From Owenia fusiformis (lineage: Eukaryota; Annelida; Polychaeta; Sabellida; Oweniidae), in contig CAIIXF020000011.1 in the NCBI GenBank assembly GCA_903813345.2, positions 4,924,571 to 4,988,570 on the forward strand: a stretch of 64,000 nt of DNA, read 5' to 3'. The notes beneath the pieces are model-generated. The model was given only the letters and a program-made list of their open reading frames with translations. It was not told the origin of the DNA and ran no database searches. Shown one piece after another: positions 45,233 to 57,613 of this stretch; positions within the stretch are counted from its first letter, which is position 1, and every line of letters begins with the position of its first letter. Made by a program: the position numbers and the translations under genes.

Positions 45233-46032
45233 CTCATATTTACATGGAAAGAATCAACCTTGTCTATCCGGAATCCCCCTGACCATCTACAGCTTGGCTT
45301 AGACTGTTGACGAACACACAACAAAGGGTCAAGGTCAACTCTCGGCCAATGAAAAGCAAGATGTGATCGCTGAGGTGCGGACAGGAAGTTACTTTGATTA
45401 TCGTGTCCCATGCCTTTCACTTGGTGTTTCTGGGCGAAAACTAACTTTGAGTTCGATCGGTTGTCTAATTGAAACAATGGAGCAAATGTGACGATATTTG
45501 TATCCATGTAGCGTCCTTTTCCTTGTCGGATGTCGATACCAATATTGTAGACCCAATCAGGGCGTGATGTTGTAGGCACAACGTGTAATTGTCGTCGTCC
45601 TATTCCACTTTCTAATGTAAATCTCTGGGACCACTTTGGCATTCCTCCGTGTCCATGCACAGATTTTCCAAGTCTCATTGACGCCAAAAAAGGCGAGTCC
45701 TTATCATAAAAGCTAAACAACAATGGGGTCACACTCCTCGCGAGTTCATGCTCTTCAAATTGTCCGGCACTTTCTACTTTCGTTCCCTCTTGTCGGAAAA
45801 TCAATGGAAGCCCTGATCTGTTCACCAACCAATAGGGGGCACTGATTGATAATCGTAAAGACCCGCCTTTTCTAGCAGCTATTTTGACAAATAATTCCAA
45901 AAGTCGTTTATGTGTGTCATAAAGTCTGAGTTTAACTTGATAGTCTGTGGTTCCCGGAGGAACAACAAGTTCTCGGCATTGTGGGAAATTTTCTAACAAA
46001 ATCCCTAACTCAAGAGCTTGACTTATATCAGC
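45233..46032 (-). CDS. VPS13D: VPS13D exon e11: core of the VAB/SHR-BD domain
   Basis: At 800 bp this is the largest exon. It encodes ADISQALELGILLENFPQCR, the strand SISAPYWLVNRSGLPLIFRQ, QFEEHELARSVTPLLFSFYD, RPDWVYNIGIDIRQGKGRYM, FAPLFQLDNRSNSKLVFAQ and LAFHWPRVD, ending CRWSGGFRIDKVDSFHVNMR. Three beta modules each carry the conserved Asn (VNRSG, LDNRS and the NLLP of e10) that marks VAB repeats; this region binds adaptor peptides in VPS13 proteins. Acceptor TTACAG, donor GTATGT. Phase 0 in, 2 out. Confidence 0.96.
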
Positions 46033-46089
46033 CTGTAAAATAAAATAAAAAATACAACAAATATTTTAATAGATTGATATAGAGTATCT

Positions 46090-46420
46090 CCTGTCCAATC
46101 TGAATGCCTTATAAAGGGACCAGCTGAAAGTGTTCAGATTAGCAGGTGTTCAAATTTCAAGTTTTTTAAAATGTAGGCCAATGGAAGATAACAAATTTAA
46201 GACCAAGAAAAGGTGTTCACATTGAAAAGTGTTCAGATTAGCAGGTGTTCAAATTTCAAGTTTTTTAACATGTAGGCCAATGGAAGATAACAAATTTAAG
46301 ACCAAGAAAAGGTGTTCACATTGAAAAGTGTTCAGATTAGCAGGTGTTCAAATTTCAAGTTTTTTAACATGTAGGTCAATGGAAGATTAGTCACATTGAG
46401 AATTGTTTGGATTAGAGAGG
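46090..46420. repeat. About 92-bp direct repeat, three copies, intron 10
   Basis: GTGTTCAGATTAGCAGGTGT followed by TCAAATTTCAAGTTTTTT recurs at about 46128, 46220 and 46328. Intronic. Confidence 0.85.
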
Positions 46421-46784
46421 TGTTCAGATATACAGGTTTCACTGTACAAGTACCATATATGTATGATTCTCCTTTCATAATGTTCTGCTTATATGAGACA
46501 TAATTTTGCATATGACATGCTGAACAGAAGTGTTTTTTTTGAAGTGCCATAATTGTACATCGATAAATCAGCAATTTTGCGGGAAAGATTGGTGGGAAAA
46601 AGGGATAAAAAAGATGATTTTAGCAGATTAATCTTTTTAAAACATTGATGTTTTATTTCAGACATCGATGCATCACAAGAATCACTTTTGGCGATGTATA
46701 TTGCGATGTATCGATTAATCGCGACAACACTACTGAGCGGTCTAGACAGTGAGGAAATAAACTGATTATCCATGAACTACTTAC

Positions 46785-47001
46785 AGCAAAGACATGTGCC
46801 TCTTGGCCAGGTTTAACTCGGCCTCTAATCTCAGTATTTTTGAGGTAGTACGTCATATCAACAGGAAGAAGGTTCACAATAAGGACTGGTGACTCTAGCG
46901 TGATCGTATGCCCCGGCTGTATATGGACGCTACCTGAGGATGTAGCCTTTTTCGGAAGAATGTCAATCGGGAAATTTTCTCGCTGGACAGATACACAGAA
47001 T
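46785..47001 (-). CDS. VPS13D: VPS13D exon e10: VAB/SHR-BD
   Basis: Encodes FCVSVQRENFPIDILPKKAT, then SSGSVHIQPGHTITLESPVLIVNLLP and the block GRVKPGQEAHVFA. The PVLIVNLLPxxxxY motif is the Asn-containing VAB repeat signature. Acceptor TTTTAG, donor GTAAGT. Phase 2 in, 0 out. Confidence 0.93.
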
Positions 47002-48868
47002 CTAAAATGAGTAATGATAAATCAATCAAGTTAATCAGGGGAGGGGGGGGGCGTATATTTAAAACATGGTCGTATGTCTCTGTTGTACATGCGTATGGAT
47101 ATTATTTGTTTGGGTATGTTGACTTTCTTGGCAGAACCCAGACAGGGAATTTTTCTGTATCTAAAATCAATCAAAACAAAATTAAATTTGGTTCCTATTA
47201 TGCAACTTTAACAGGTCCTGAAATAAAAAAAATCTTAAAAATAATTTTCGGGAGCAAAGCAACTTAATACAATTTAATCTTTGATATACAAGCCCTGGTA
47301 AGTTAATATTTTTTATTTAGTATTGAATTGTTATCATTCATATTAGTTTAAAGTTCATAATTTTATAATATAATTTGTATTATTATATGCTTTATTTTGC
47401 TAATTTCAAATTAGGAGACAACAGAGTCTCTGTTGGTTAGCCTAGTTATCAATTATCATCAAATATTTATAATTTTTCCCCCATGCAAGCTAACTTTATT
47501 TACCTCACTACATGTAAGACTCAGAAATCATCAATCAAATAGAAGGCATAGAAGGCAAAGAAATTAAATAGAACCATTCTCATATTAGATTTTTCCTGAT
47601 ATGTAAACTTATAACGCACTGTCATCTGATTGGTTCTTACAGTAATTATATAACTTTACATTTCCACCAATCAAATTACAGATATCTTCTTCATATGCTG
47701 TAAGTTTACAAAGAGTGAAATCTTGCAAAAAGACCTCATCACCAATGCAAAAATACTAGATTTTGATTTTGCCTAATGCTCTCAACTACAGTATAAGTGG
47801 TATTTAATCCGAGTTTAATCATTTATTTAATCATCATTTTCCAAATTTTAATTTTCCTAATGACAAGAAACTTCCCATTGGATAACATTATAAAGACAAT
47901 ATTTCCGACATTTAATTTTCCGAACCTGGCAAAAATTAGGAAATAGGAAAATTAAATGATTAGGCAAAATTACCACTTATATAGTATACTCATACAGAGT
48001 GGCCCAAACTCTGGGTTTACAGTTTACAGAAAGAAATTGTTGAATAACTGTAAACATACTATTGGGACACCCTGTTTAGTAAATGCCATATTCATTAGTT
48101 ACAATACAAGCTTGATATATAAGTCTGATCAATCCCTAAAAGCCAATATTTTCCATACACACTGGCATGTAGCGATTATAGCGGTCCTGTCTTGGCTTAT
48201 TGAATTGTTACGAAGTTACGTATGCGGTGCGGAAGTTAGAGAGCAAATGACCATCATTTCAATGTAATAGTTTATGCAGGAAAATTGAGATTAGGCCATT
48301 GGAGTATTTGTTTCATGCATTTGTAAAACGTTACCCACTCATAGGTCATACTTATCGTTAAACCAATAACTCAAATATATGCCCTTGTACACCGATCACC
48401 TGTTGAAATTAATACAGGCCGATTTCAACAAATGTAAACGGCGATATATTTAAAATCGTATTCAAGCATGACCACGTCCCAACTTCTTTTGTTTTCTTTA
48501 CAACTAAGCTATGACTGCAGTCTATTCAGTGTTGCGTATCGAACCTTGTTTATTATAAAAATAGTGCAACAACAAGCAGAATTCACACATTTACCTTATA
48601 CTTATTCTCAACTGAAGACATTGAATTTATCTCTTAGGTTTTACATTATAAATATCTTAACATGCAGAATACGAAAATAGAGGCTTAGGCCCAACTTTGT
48701 ATGAATTTTATGAGAATAATCTGATTTTAGAGAAATGAAAAGAAAAATGTCCACACACTACACAAAATATTTATGGTTCCCCGGGAATACGTATGTGCTG
48801 CTTGTATATTAGAATCGTATTCCAGTTACAGAAAGAAGTACATATCATGCTAAACTATATACAACAGT
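47002..48868. other. Intron 9, part next to e10
   Basis: A G-rich tract at 47040-47051 and AT-rich unique DNA. CAGAGTGGCCCAAACTC at 47995 and ACACCCTG at 48068 resemble ends of a dispersed element. No gene; the plus-strand frames at 47007 and 47956 have no known motif. Confidence 0.5.
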
Positions 48869-49000
48869 TATGCACTTGGAGGTTTTGGATACAGGGAATA
48901 TCCCGAGGGATACATAATATGTCTTCCCTTGGTCCCTCGGGAAGAAATATTGTATATCTCTCGGGATATTCCCTGTATCCAAAACCTCCAATTGCATAAC
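48869..49000. mobile_element. Hairpin MITE with about 41-bp arms
   Basis: Starts GTTATGCACTTGGAGGTTTT and ends AAAACCTCCAATTGCATAAC; the arms include GGATACAGGGAATATCCCGA and its complement. Diverged copies are at 26040-26185 and 52352-52488. Confidence 0.85.
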
Positions 49001-49389
49001 CCCTATATAATGGCCAAGGGATAATCCCAATATCCTGACTATAGGATAATATGTTTATCCCATACCAATCTTGGTCATCTGGTTCACATTGTTAAATCGT
49101 GGAAATATTTTAGAATATTCATGTCCAGTTTTGTTTTCTTGGCCGTGGGCGGATTTTCATGTTCTCTCAAATAATCCCATATTTATTTTCTCGAATTTTT
49201 TATTGATAAAGTGGATGCTCTCTCCCTTTTTTAACTATCAAACAGACCCTGATTGTCTGTGTTTTCTCCATTGCCGTTTACAGTCATTCCGCGAACGTTA
49301 CAAATTATGAACAAATATGCAAGCGGCGATTATGACGTAGCGGGCAGATATACTACATCTGCCCGCTTGGAGCGGGACGTAAAGCTTTA

Positions 49390-50080
49390 TCCCATGGTTG
49401 CAAGGAGGATATAAATCGAATATCACATGATGATATATTTGATATGTGGATCAAGATATCATATTTTAGCAAACAATTTACGAACCATCGAATATCACTT
49501 TTAAACTATCGAATATCACATCTTAAATAGAGGATATCCTATGATTTATGAGTGATATGATTTTTATCCACGAATGGATATGATATCTGCACGAGTGAGC
49601 GTAGCGAGAGATTAAAATCATATCACGAGTAAATCATAGGATGTTCTTTATATTCCATAGTTAAAGTCATCATCAGAATCTTCGGGAATTAAGTGATCTA
49701 AAACGAATTTTCCAAACGATACGGCGATATTGACACTTAGCCTCGTTTTGAGTCTAAAGTAGCAAAAATCCATAAACCATGGCATACGGCGCCGCATGTC
49801 ATGGCTAAAACACCGTATGCTATGGTTAAGTGAAAATTTGCCAAAAATATCATATTTTACCACTGATTTCAAAAATACCGTTTTTATTTTGACATGTTAT
49901 CCTATGGATATCATGCTAACTATGGAATAATATAGGAATATCCTATGGCTCTGAAAAAATATCACTTATATCCATGAGTGGATATTGATATCTTCGCGAG
50001 TGAGCGCAGCGAATGAGTGAAGATACTGATATCCATGAGTGGATATAAGTGATATTTTTGAAAAACTATAGGATTGTCCG
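49390..50080. repeat. Palindrome-rich element (GAATATCAC arms), copy 2
   Basis: Same motifs as 25810-26745: CCCATGGTTGCAAGGA, GATATGTGGATCAAGATATC, AACCATCGAATATCAC, and two TATCCA(C)GAGTGGATAT-type hairpins around GAGTGAGCGCAGCGAATGAG. Confidence 0.7.
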
Positions 50081-50279
50081 TTTCATCCCATTGGGAATTA
50101 TTATCCAGCGAACATTGAATAGTCAGATAAATTGCAATGGAAATTCCATTTCGTCTGACATTTTGATTGCGATAATTCAACGAACGTCATATACGTGACG
50201 TAACAGAGTGGTTTGTATTTAATGCGAACGCCGTAAAAACAAGATCCCAAAAAATAAAAATATATAATAAATATATAAT

Positions 50280-52100
50280 TCAATTCAATTCAATTTATTT
50301 CATATTTCTTATATAATATACACTATAAAAACAAGCCGCTAGACACCCTAGTGGGTATATGTTGCGGCCTAACAGAAATCATTTAAATGACATCTAGACT
50401 ACATATAAAAGAAAACACTTATATTATGTTACATGTAGGTATATAAAAATGGTATTAACAATTAATCTAAGGATGTACAATGTAAAAATGTTACAAAAAT
50501 CAGGTATCAGTATAAAATCAACAGTATAGTATGATATTGGTATTATACATTATCGATAGATGAGTAGTTTTTTATATGAAGATTTGAAAATATTTAGAGT
50601 GGAGCATTTTTTAATATCATGTGGTAGAGCATTCCAAAGATTAGGACCTAGATAGCGAAGGGAAAGTTTAGAGCATTTAGGGATATGAAAATAATGCAAT
50701 TGTCTTGTGTAATGATGATGAATATTAATGTTGATATCAAACAAGTCTTGAAATAGATTTTTTGGAAGACTGGGGTGCTTATTAAAGATTTTGTACATGA
50801 ACTGACCAGTACAATATCTGTTGACATCAAAAATATTTAATATGTTAAGATCTTCAAATAAGGGAGCGGAGTGAGAAAGTCTATCCTTATTTAAAGCTAG
50901 CCTTAAGAATTGTTTCTGCAGTTTATGTAGACGATCATAAAATGATTTAAATGTGTTACCCCAGATTATGTTGCAATAATTTAATTGAGAGTGTATCAAT
51001 GAGTAGTAAATTGTTTTGAAACTGTCTATTTGAAGTAGATGTTTAATGTGATAAAGAGAACCAATGACGCGAGAAATCTTTGTTTCAATAGATTTTATGT
51101 GCTCTTTAAATTTCAAGTTTTTATCAATAATAATTCCAAGAAAGTCAATTTTATCCCGGAAATTTATGTTCTCATTGCGTATTTTGAGATTCAGATTTGT
51201 TTGATTTTTTGGGGTCCAAATAGAATAGCATTGGTTTTGCCAATATTAAGTGAAAGTTTGTTTGCTTTTATCCAGTCATCTATTGAATTCAAGTTTGCAT
51301 TAGTTCATTTAAATCATAATCACTATCAAGAAGATTGGTGTCATCAGCAAACATAATAAATTTTAGATTAGGGTCAACAAAAGGCAGATCATTTATGTAA
51401 AGAATAAATAATAGTGGTCCAAGCACCGAGCCCTGCGGAACACCACAATTTAGAGATGATTGTTTAGATTCATAATTGTTAATGGTGACATATTGTTTGC
51501 GGTCTTTTAAATAACTTTCAAACCAGGACTTAGCTATTCCTCTGATGCCATAATATTCAAGTTTTTGTATCAAAATGTCATGATTAATAGTGTCAAAGGC
51601 CTTGGAAAAATCTAATGTTATGCCAATGCTCGTTTTCCCCAAATCAGTTGATTTTCGAATTTGTTCAATGAAATATAAAATGGCCATGTAGGTAGAGTTG
51701 AATTTCTGAAATCCAAATTGATAAGTAAAAATAATTTCAAAACGTTCTAAAAAACCAGTGAGTTTGGCGTGCATGAGCTTTTCTAACAATTTAGAAAATA
51801 CCGATAAAACTGAAATTGGTCTATAGTTCGAAGGATTTGTAGTGACTCCTTTTTTAAATACAGGTGTTACTTTGGCCAATTTGAGGGCGTCTGGGAAAAT
51901 ACCAGATTTAAAAGATAAGTTAAATATATACAAGAGCGGATCAATTAAAAACTGTCTTATAGACTTAATAAGTGATGGTAGAATCCCATCAGGTCCAGGC
52001 GAGGAAGATTTTAGAAGACATATTTCTAATTCAAGCTCAATTTTTGAGGTCTTTTTGAGATAAATAGATGATTGAACTTTTTGAGCTCTTGCTAGGTATT
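50280..52100 (-). pseudogene. 5'-truncated, frameshifted CR1/Jockey-type LINE
   Basis: Two minus-strand frames, 51933-51289 (reverse transcriptase: NYRPISVLSVFSKLLEKLMH, GVPQGSVLGPLLFILYINDL, FADD near 51340) and 51116-50550 (C-terminal part, LNYCNIIWG and LWNALPHDIK), are separated by two frameshifts near 51290 and 51215. The 5' end is cut near 52.1 kb, with no endonuclease. The 3' end carries AATAAATTGAATTGAATTG, the short tandem tail typical of CR1/L2-like elements. A different family from the intact LINE at 17.2 kb. In VPS13D intron 9. Confidence 0.88.
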
Positions 52101-52124
52101 CATAAACAATCGTTTTGCTGAATT

Positions 52125-52500
52125 AATAAAAAAAATTGAAAAAATCAAAACCATCGAATATCACTTTTGAAACCATCGAATATCAATTTGAAACCATCGA
52201 ATATCACCTTTCAAAAAGTGATATTCGATGGTTTCAAAAGTGATATTCGATGATTTGGGAATTGTTTGCTAAAATATATCTTCATCCACGTATCAATTAT
52301 ATCTTCACGTGATATTCGATCTATATCCTTGTAACCATGGGATAAATAAGGGTTATGTACTGGGAGGTTTTGGATACGGGGTTTTTCCAGAGGGAGATAT
52401 GCATATCTACCTGAGGGACCGTAGGGACAGAAAGTAGATGTGCATATCTCACGAGGGATGAACCCAATATCCAAACCGACCGTACATAACTGCTTTATCC
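52125..52500. mobile_element. Palindrome-rich element (GAATATCAC arms), copy 3, with inner hairpin
   Basis: Tandem and inverted AACCATCGAATATCAC at 52150-52260, GTGATATTCGATCTATATCC, then a hairpin from GTTATGTACTGGGAGGTTTT (52354) to CCGACCGTACATAAC (52488) that matches the one at 48869. Confidence 0.7.
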
Positions 52501-52839
52501 TATACCAAGTAGAGTTTTCAGTAGTACAAGGTGTAAAAAATAAACAAATCATTCATATGCAAAGTCATTTTATTGCATTTCCACTTTTTGGAAGCGGGAA
52601 GATACGCCCCGAAGCGGGAAGATATGCACCGAAGCGGGAGATATGACGGGAGATGTGGAGGTTCTTGATATGGAAACCTCAAAATCAGGATACGGGATAT
52701 ATCTTACCAACTTATCTCCCTAAAACCCTACTTGGCATAGGATAAATCAAGATAATTTCTACTCGCATCTAGTCTATTCCACATGTTTGGGAAAAGTGTA
52801 CAGGAAAATCTCCATGTTCAATTGATGTATGATCAACCC

Positions 52840-54045
52840 TCATAGGGGTCAATCCAGTTGTCCGAAACCCAGTTGTCCGAAACTCAATTCTCCGAAACCC
52901 AGTTGTCTGAAACCAAGTTCTCCGAAAATTAGGGGATCTTATCAAAAAATACAATTTCTTAAAACGAATCTTGTCGCAACCTCTGCGAATCACGACAGCA
53001 TAACATTTGAATCACGTTGACATCATTGCAAAATTAGGCTAAATATGCTAAGTCAAGACGTTAATTAGCCCACGAAAGTTCATGGGTAGATCTAACTTGA
53101 GAACTACAAAATACAACCAAATACTTTTCGAACGTACAATAGCAATATTTCTCACCCAACGTCTTCATAGTTTTAGGAACGTATTTTAAACTCATGATAG
53201 CCAAATATATCAAGATACTATATCTGCCTAAATGAAGTTATCTAGTGTTGACAAAGTTTTGAAATATATTTTATCCAGATCCATCAGAAATTAACTTAGC
53301 CAATACATTTGTTCATAAGAATTCTTTAATTCTACCTCGTTCCCAATACGTCCTCAGACAGACAAGAAATTGAAGTCACACCCGTTTGTTTGCGTGGCAT
53401 ATTTATACGTATACGCACTTTCTCTGATTATTGTCAAACAAATACATTTCAGGAGAAGAACATAAAAAACAAATGCCTGAAACGAATGCCGAAACATAAA
53501 TCCCAAGTGATTAAGTTTAGAATGTTTTATTCTTTTACGATTTGATAAGAGACTGAGACTAAGAAATTAAATGCGACGAAATATTTTGACAACGTAATTT
53601 GTATACTGTTTTATTCTTAAAGTTCTATGCGATACCTTATTTTATCTGTTTCAAAATGTTTCATTTTATTTTGCCTATATAAAAGAGATTGAAGAAGATA
53701 AGATAAACTGTTCCGTAATATATATTGTGTTTTAATAACCTTTTTTAGAATCACAATGTAAAATAAATCTCCCGTTCCTGCCATTCTGGTAACGCCATAC
53801 AATGGATGCAATTCAAAGTGAGAGAGAGAGCGATCTATGAATATCAGAATGCGTCCATGCCATTAATTTGGCCAAATACATGGCATGAAACTGACGTAAG
53901 CTTAAGTAAGCTACGCCCCCCCCCTTTCTCTGGTAAATTATGACTTTATTTTTCGGAGTAATGGGTTTCGGACAACTGGGTTTCGGGGAATTGGGTTTCG
54001 GACAACTGGGTTTCGGACAACTGGGTTTCGGACAACTGGGGTGTC
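52840..54045. mobile_element. Foldback-like element with 15-bp repeat arms
   Basis: Five units of CAGTTGTCCGAAACC at 52853-52930 and five units of the complement (GGTTTCGGACAACTG) at 53955-54040, about 1.0 kb apart. The interior has no coding frame. Same plan as the element at 42365, and both monomers contain AGTTGTC. Confidence 0.78.
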
Positions 54046-54419
54046 AATATATACGAATCGAATGTATTCTCGTGAGCATTACAATATCCCCATTGAAACA
54101 TTTTTGGCCTGCAATGGACGTATAATGAATTAGAATATGAGGCCGTGTTATCATTCTAATGTAAAGTCATGGTATTTACTGTAGTATTGGGTTGCAAGTT
54201 AATATCAGATTCAATGCAAATTAATCATCTAATATCAGATGCGCGATCAGTCCAATAATCTAATTTCAGGTCATCAGTTCGATATCTAGCACTTGTTCTA
54301 ACGACACGGTATAACTAGACTATCATATTATAAATACACACACATATAAAACAATCAAACTGGTACACGATATGAGCACGACTGCTCTTTCAATTGAGTA
54401 TAAATGTTGATAAACTTAC

Positions 54420-54575
54420 CCGGAAGCCAAGACATACACGTTTAGACGATGCTATTTTCAGTTCAGTGTAAGAGTAAATGCCCGGATATCGAGGCTTTTT
54501 CGTGTAAAGTTTTAACCAAGCATCTAAAATCGGGTTATATTGCGTGTAGAATTTATCGATATCAGGGCCGCTACA
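54420..54575 (-). other. Unassigned exon-like open frame in intron 9
   Basis: The minus strand reads SGPDIDKFYTQYNPILDAWL, then KLYTKKPRYPGIYSYTELKI and SSKRVCLGFR, ending at a good donor CGG|GTAAGT; a GTAG acceptor lies near 54570. Composition looks coding. It is not needed for VPS13D, since e9 joins e10 in phase without it, and I do not recognise it. It could be an alternative exon, an exon of a nested minus-strand gene or chance. Confidence 0.25.
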
Positions 54576-54599
54576 TGCCAGTGCATACATTGACAAAGC

Positions 54600-55949
54600 T
54601 GTTTAAAGGTTGTGTACTAGAATTTCATTCCATACTGCTAATACAATACCACCATCACTTTATTTACATATTTAAGTGTATGAGTAGTCGATATACATAA
54701 TGCCTATATATATAGTCCATGAGATGATAAATAAACCCTATGAATGAGATATAGTCCATGAGATGATATGCTTTTTCTAATAAAGGACAAACAATATTGT
54801 ATATGTATATATAATTCCTAAGGGTATACTATAACTATGGATGATATTTTCTACTATTACAATATAGGGTGACCATAAAGTCTCTTTACACTTTACAAAC
54901 TTTTATTGTAATTGTAACAAGAATTTGGACACCCTGTATATCCTGGAATAAATCGATACACTGAAAAATGTTCTGTTTTTCTGCATTTTTTTTGAAAAAA
55001 GGTTATTTATAAGCAATCACTACACTTTGAGCACAATATTAGAATCAAATGCAAAGCCTATGCTTTAAACCTCTGTCAAAAGGCCTAAGAATTCCAAACA
55101 TTTTAAACTTCTGAAATTCGATATTTTATGCTTTAAACCTCTGTCAGAAGGCCTAAGAATTCCAAACATTTTAAACTTCTGAAATTCAATATTTTACAAA
55201 GCCTCAAGGTTCCCTATGCCAAAACTCTGTCCAAGGCCTCGAAATTCCACATGCACCAAACATTGGTAATAAGAAATAGCTCATCAAAGGCAAAAGGCCT
55301 TGAAATTGCTATGCATTTAACATATGTAACTGTAGTACACATTTGTTACTGGGCCCTGAAATGCCCTATGCACTAGCACCATCTATAAAAGCACTAGATT
55401 AATTTCAAGAAGTTCACTGTTATTCACCTGTAGTAGCCCACACTAACTTGCCTACAGACATTGCAATGTCTTTTATTACATCTCAGCTCTGGATGACTAT
55501 CAATGTAAGACAGTTAAAAATCAGGTTTTAGGGATCAATTTGTTAATCAATAAAAATTGAATTTTCAGGACCAGGTCAAAGTAATTAAGCAAAATATTAG
55601 ACGGACCCATTATCTCTGAAAAAGTTAATTGATGTAAAAGTTTAATGATTTTGATCATATGTTCTATTTTCAATGTTTTATTTATGGGTTTTACTTTTTT
55701 AAACTTTGACCTGACCCCTCAATCAATTAAAAATTGGTTATTTATATTTATATTATTGGTAGATCAGATCTTGCATAAATGAATGTAAAATGTGCATATT
55801 TAATCAAATAAAAATGTTGCTACATATTTTCATTTCAAAAATAGGAGAAACAAGAACATGTACAATACAAAGAAAAAAAAATATACAGATCATGTGCAGA
55901 AAAACCTGAGTATATAAACACCTATCTAAAATGAATGCTTTAATACTAT
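54600..55949. other. Intron 9, middle
   Basis: CTATGAATGAGATATAGTCC-like duplicates at 54720-54770. A 70-bp direct repeat (TTTAAACCTCTGTCARAAGG) at 55068 and 55130. AGGGTGACCATAAAGTC at 54866 with ACACCCTGTATA at 54930. No gene. Confidence 0.55.
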
Positions 55950-56277
55950 CACACGCGGATCCAGGATTTTGCACTAGAGGGGGCACTAATATATCAAGAA
56001 ATGGGTGAGAATGAGTGTCGGGCGTACACTATGGGGGTGCACCATTTTAAAAAGTGCAATTAGGGGCAATATTAATGTGAGCATTTTCCTACAATGACTT
56101 CATGAAGAACACATCCTTTAATTGAAGACAATTTTTGATATATCATCTGGATAAATTTTATGAGAAATTCTAACACTATATAACAGGTATTTTATTGGAT
56201 TTTTGAAAAAATATTAATTTCTTTGAAAATTTTTAGATGGGGCGAGCCCCCAGCACTACCCCTTAGATCCGCTAGTG
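55950..56277. mobile_element. Decayed element with CACNNGCGGATCCA ends
   Basis: Left end CACACGCGGATCCA and right end AGATCCGCTAGTG, with GAGGGGGCACTA and CCCCTTAG just inside. Related ends to the element at 42365. Confidence 0.65.
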
Positions 56278-56569
56278 TATATAAACACTTTCTGTTTGAT
56301 TTTCTTACATTTTGGATTTTTGTTATCCAAGTCCCCAATTAATGAACATTTATTTGGGAAAATATTTTTTAACACAAACATGTGAGTAAACCCATCGGCA
56401 TTTATTTTAGATAGATAAGTTTTACTGTAGAGACATCCAAGTTTAGCTGAGAAATCAAACAAAATAGAACATCATAATGTATTAACCTAAAAATCTATTT
56501 GTGCATATAATCATCTTAGTAATCTTTCTAGAAGTGCAATAATGAAAATAAAAGAAACTTTTGACCCAC

Positions 56570-56780
56570 CTATAAGATCCGTCTTCGGCTGCTCTAGTAT
56601 CACATGTCCTGATCCCATCATACACATCTCCGGGCTTAAGGATATGCTGCCAGCTGATTGGTCGGTTGCAGTAATCAACAGACCAACAGCCAATAGGACG
56701 TACCCAGATTCTTGACCAGACGCATGGTAGAGGAATTGGAATACTTGATTTAGCATCTAGGGATATGGTGTTGCTTGAAC
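56570..56780 (-). CDS. VPS13D: VPS13D exon e9: start of VAB/SHR-BD region
   Basis: Encodes SSNTISLDAKSSIPIPLPCV, then WSRIWVRPIGCWSVDYCNRPISW and a Cys-containing segment ending in GSYR. Equivalent human segment sits at the entry to the VAB domain. Acceptor CATTAG, donor GTGGGT. Phase 1 in, 2 out. The next exon is 9.6 kb away. Confidence 0.88.
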
Positions 56781-56860
56781 CTAATGAAGAAATGATATAC
56801 TGTTGTTTGTCAATTCCAAACATCAATGTAAAATGTTACTTCTATACTTCAACACTCATC

Positions 56861-57102
56861 CTCCGATCACAGGGCTTCAAAATCCAGAATATATTCTTTC
56901 TTTTTACCCCCTGCGATAAGCAATTAGTATTTCCCCGATTAAGAACTCGCAATCTGATTGGCTGTCGCAACACTGCGACAGAAATCATGTATAACTCATT
57001 ACGCATAATTAGATCACGTGATTCAGTTTAATAAGGCGCTTCCAAATTGGTTATAGCAGGGGGAAGAAGGAAGTACAGATTCTGGAAACCTGCTTAGGAG
57101 GA
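56861..57102. repeat. Dispersed repeat with CATCCTCC ends, copy 2
   Basis: Begins CATCCTCCGATCACAGGG and ends CCTGCTTAGGAGGATG. Same order of motifs as 43778-44009 with an extra CTGTCGCAACACTGCGACAG palindrome. Confidence 0.82.
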
Positions 57103-57465
57103 TGATCAACACTAAGTGTAAAACTGTTGTTTTATTTTTTAACTTTTGTTTGATTACTACATTACCAACTAGTCTCATAATAGTAGTGATAATACAATCA
57201 CTGGACTAAACAATACTAATTTTTCATTTCAAGAACGTACATGTAGATACTCATGATTAGACTTTTTATAGTTTACAAGATTCTAATTATGAAAATATGT
57301 GATTTATGATACAAGATGAATAATATTGGCAGTATTTTACATGTTCTGGTAATGTGCAAGATCAAAATATTTGAGATCATACTTCCCTTTTCTACTTTGT
57401 TCTTTTTCCTGAAAGTGTGGAATTAATAAAAAAAAAAATTCAAAAGTTACAGAACATTTATTCAC

Positions 57466-57613
57466 CTTGTTTATTTGGATCATCCAGTTTAATAGCAACT
57501 TTCTCTTCTAAGTTATTCACTAGCATTAAAGCTGATCTCACGGTGATGACTTTGCGTGCACTTCCCTCTAGACTTACAGCAAACACAATACGTGCTGGGG
57601 GTTGGTCAGAAAA
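57466..57613 (-). CDS. VPS13D: VPS13D exon e8
   Basis: Encodes FSDQPPARIVFAVSLEGSAR, then KVITVRSALMLVNNLEEKVAIKL and DDPNKQ. This matches the VPS13D block ending in KVITVRSAL. The acceptor chosen (ATTTCAG at 57614) is the one nearest the unique 3' half. Seven more copies of acceptor and 5' half lie upstream at exact 105-bp steps, so the real start could be any of several. Donor GTGAAT; phase 0 in, 1 out. Confidence 0.88.

Noticed and set aside
54420-54575. Extra VPS13D exon between e9 and e10
   Set aside because: e9 ends in phase 2 and joins e10 directly to give the conserved R-F-C-V sequence; no segment is missing there.
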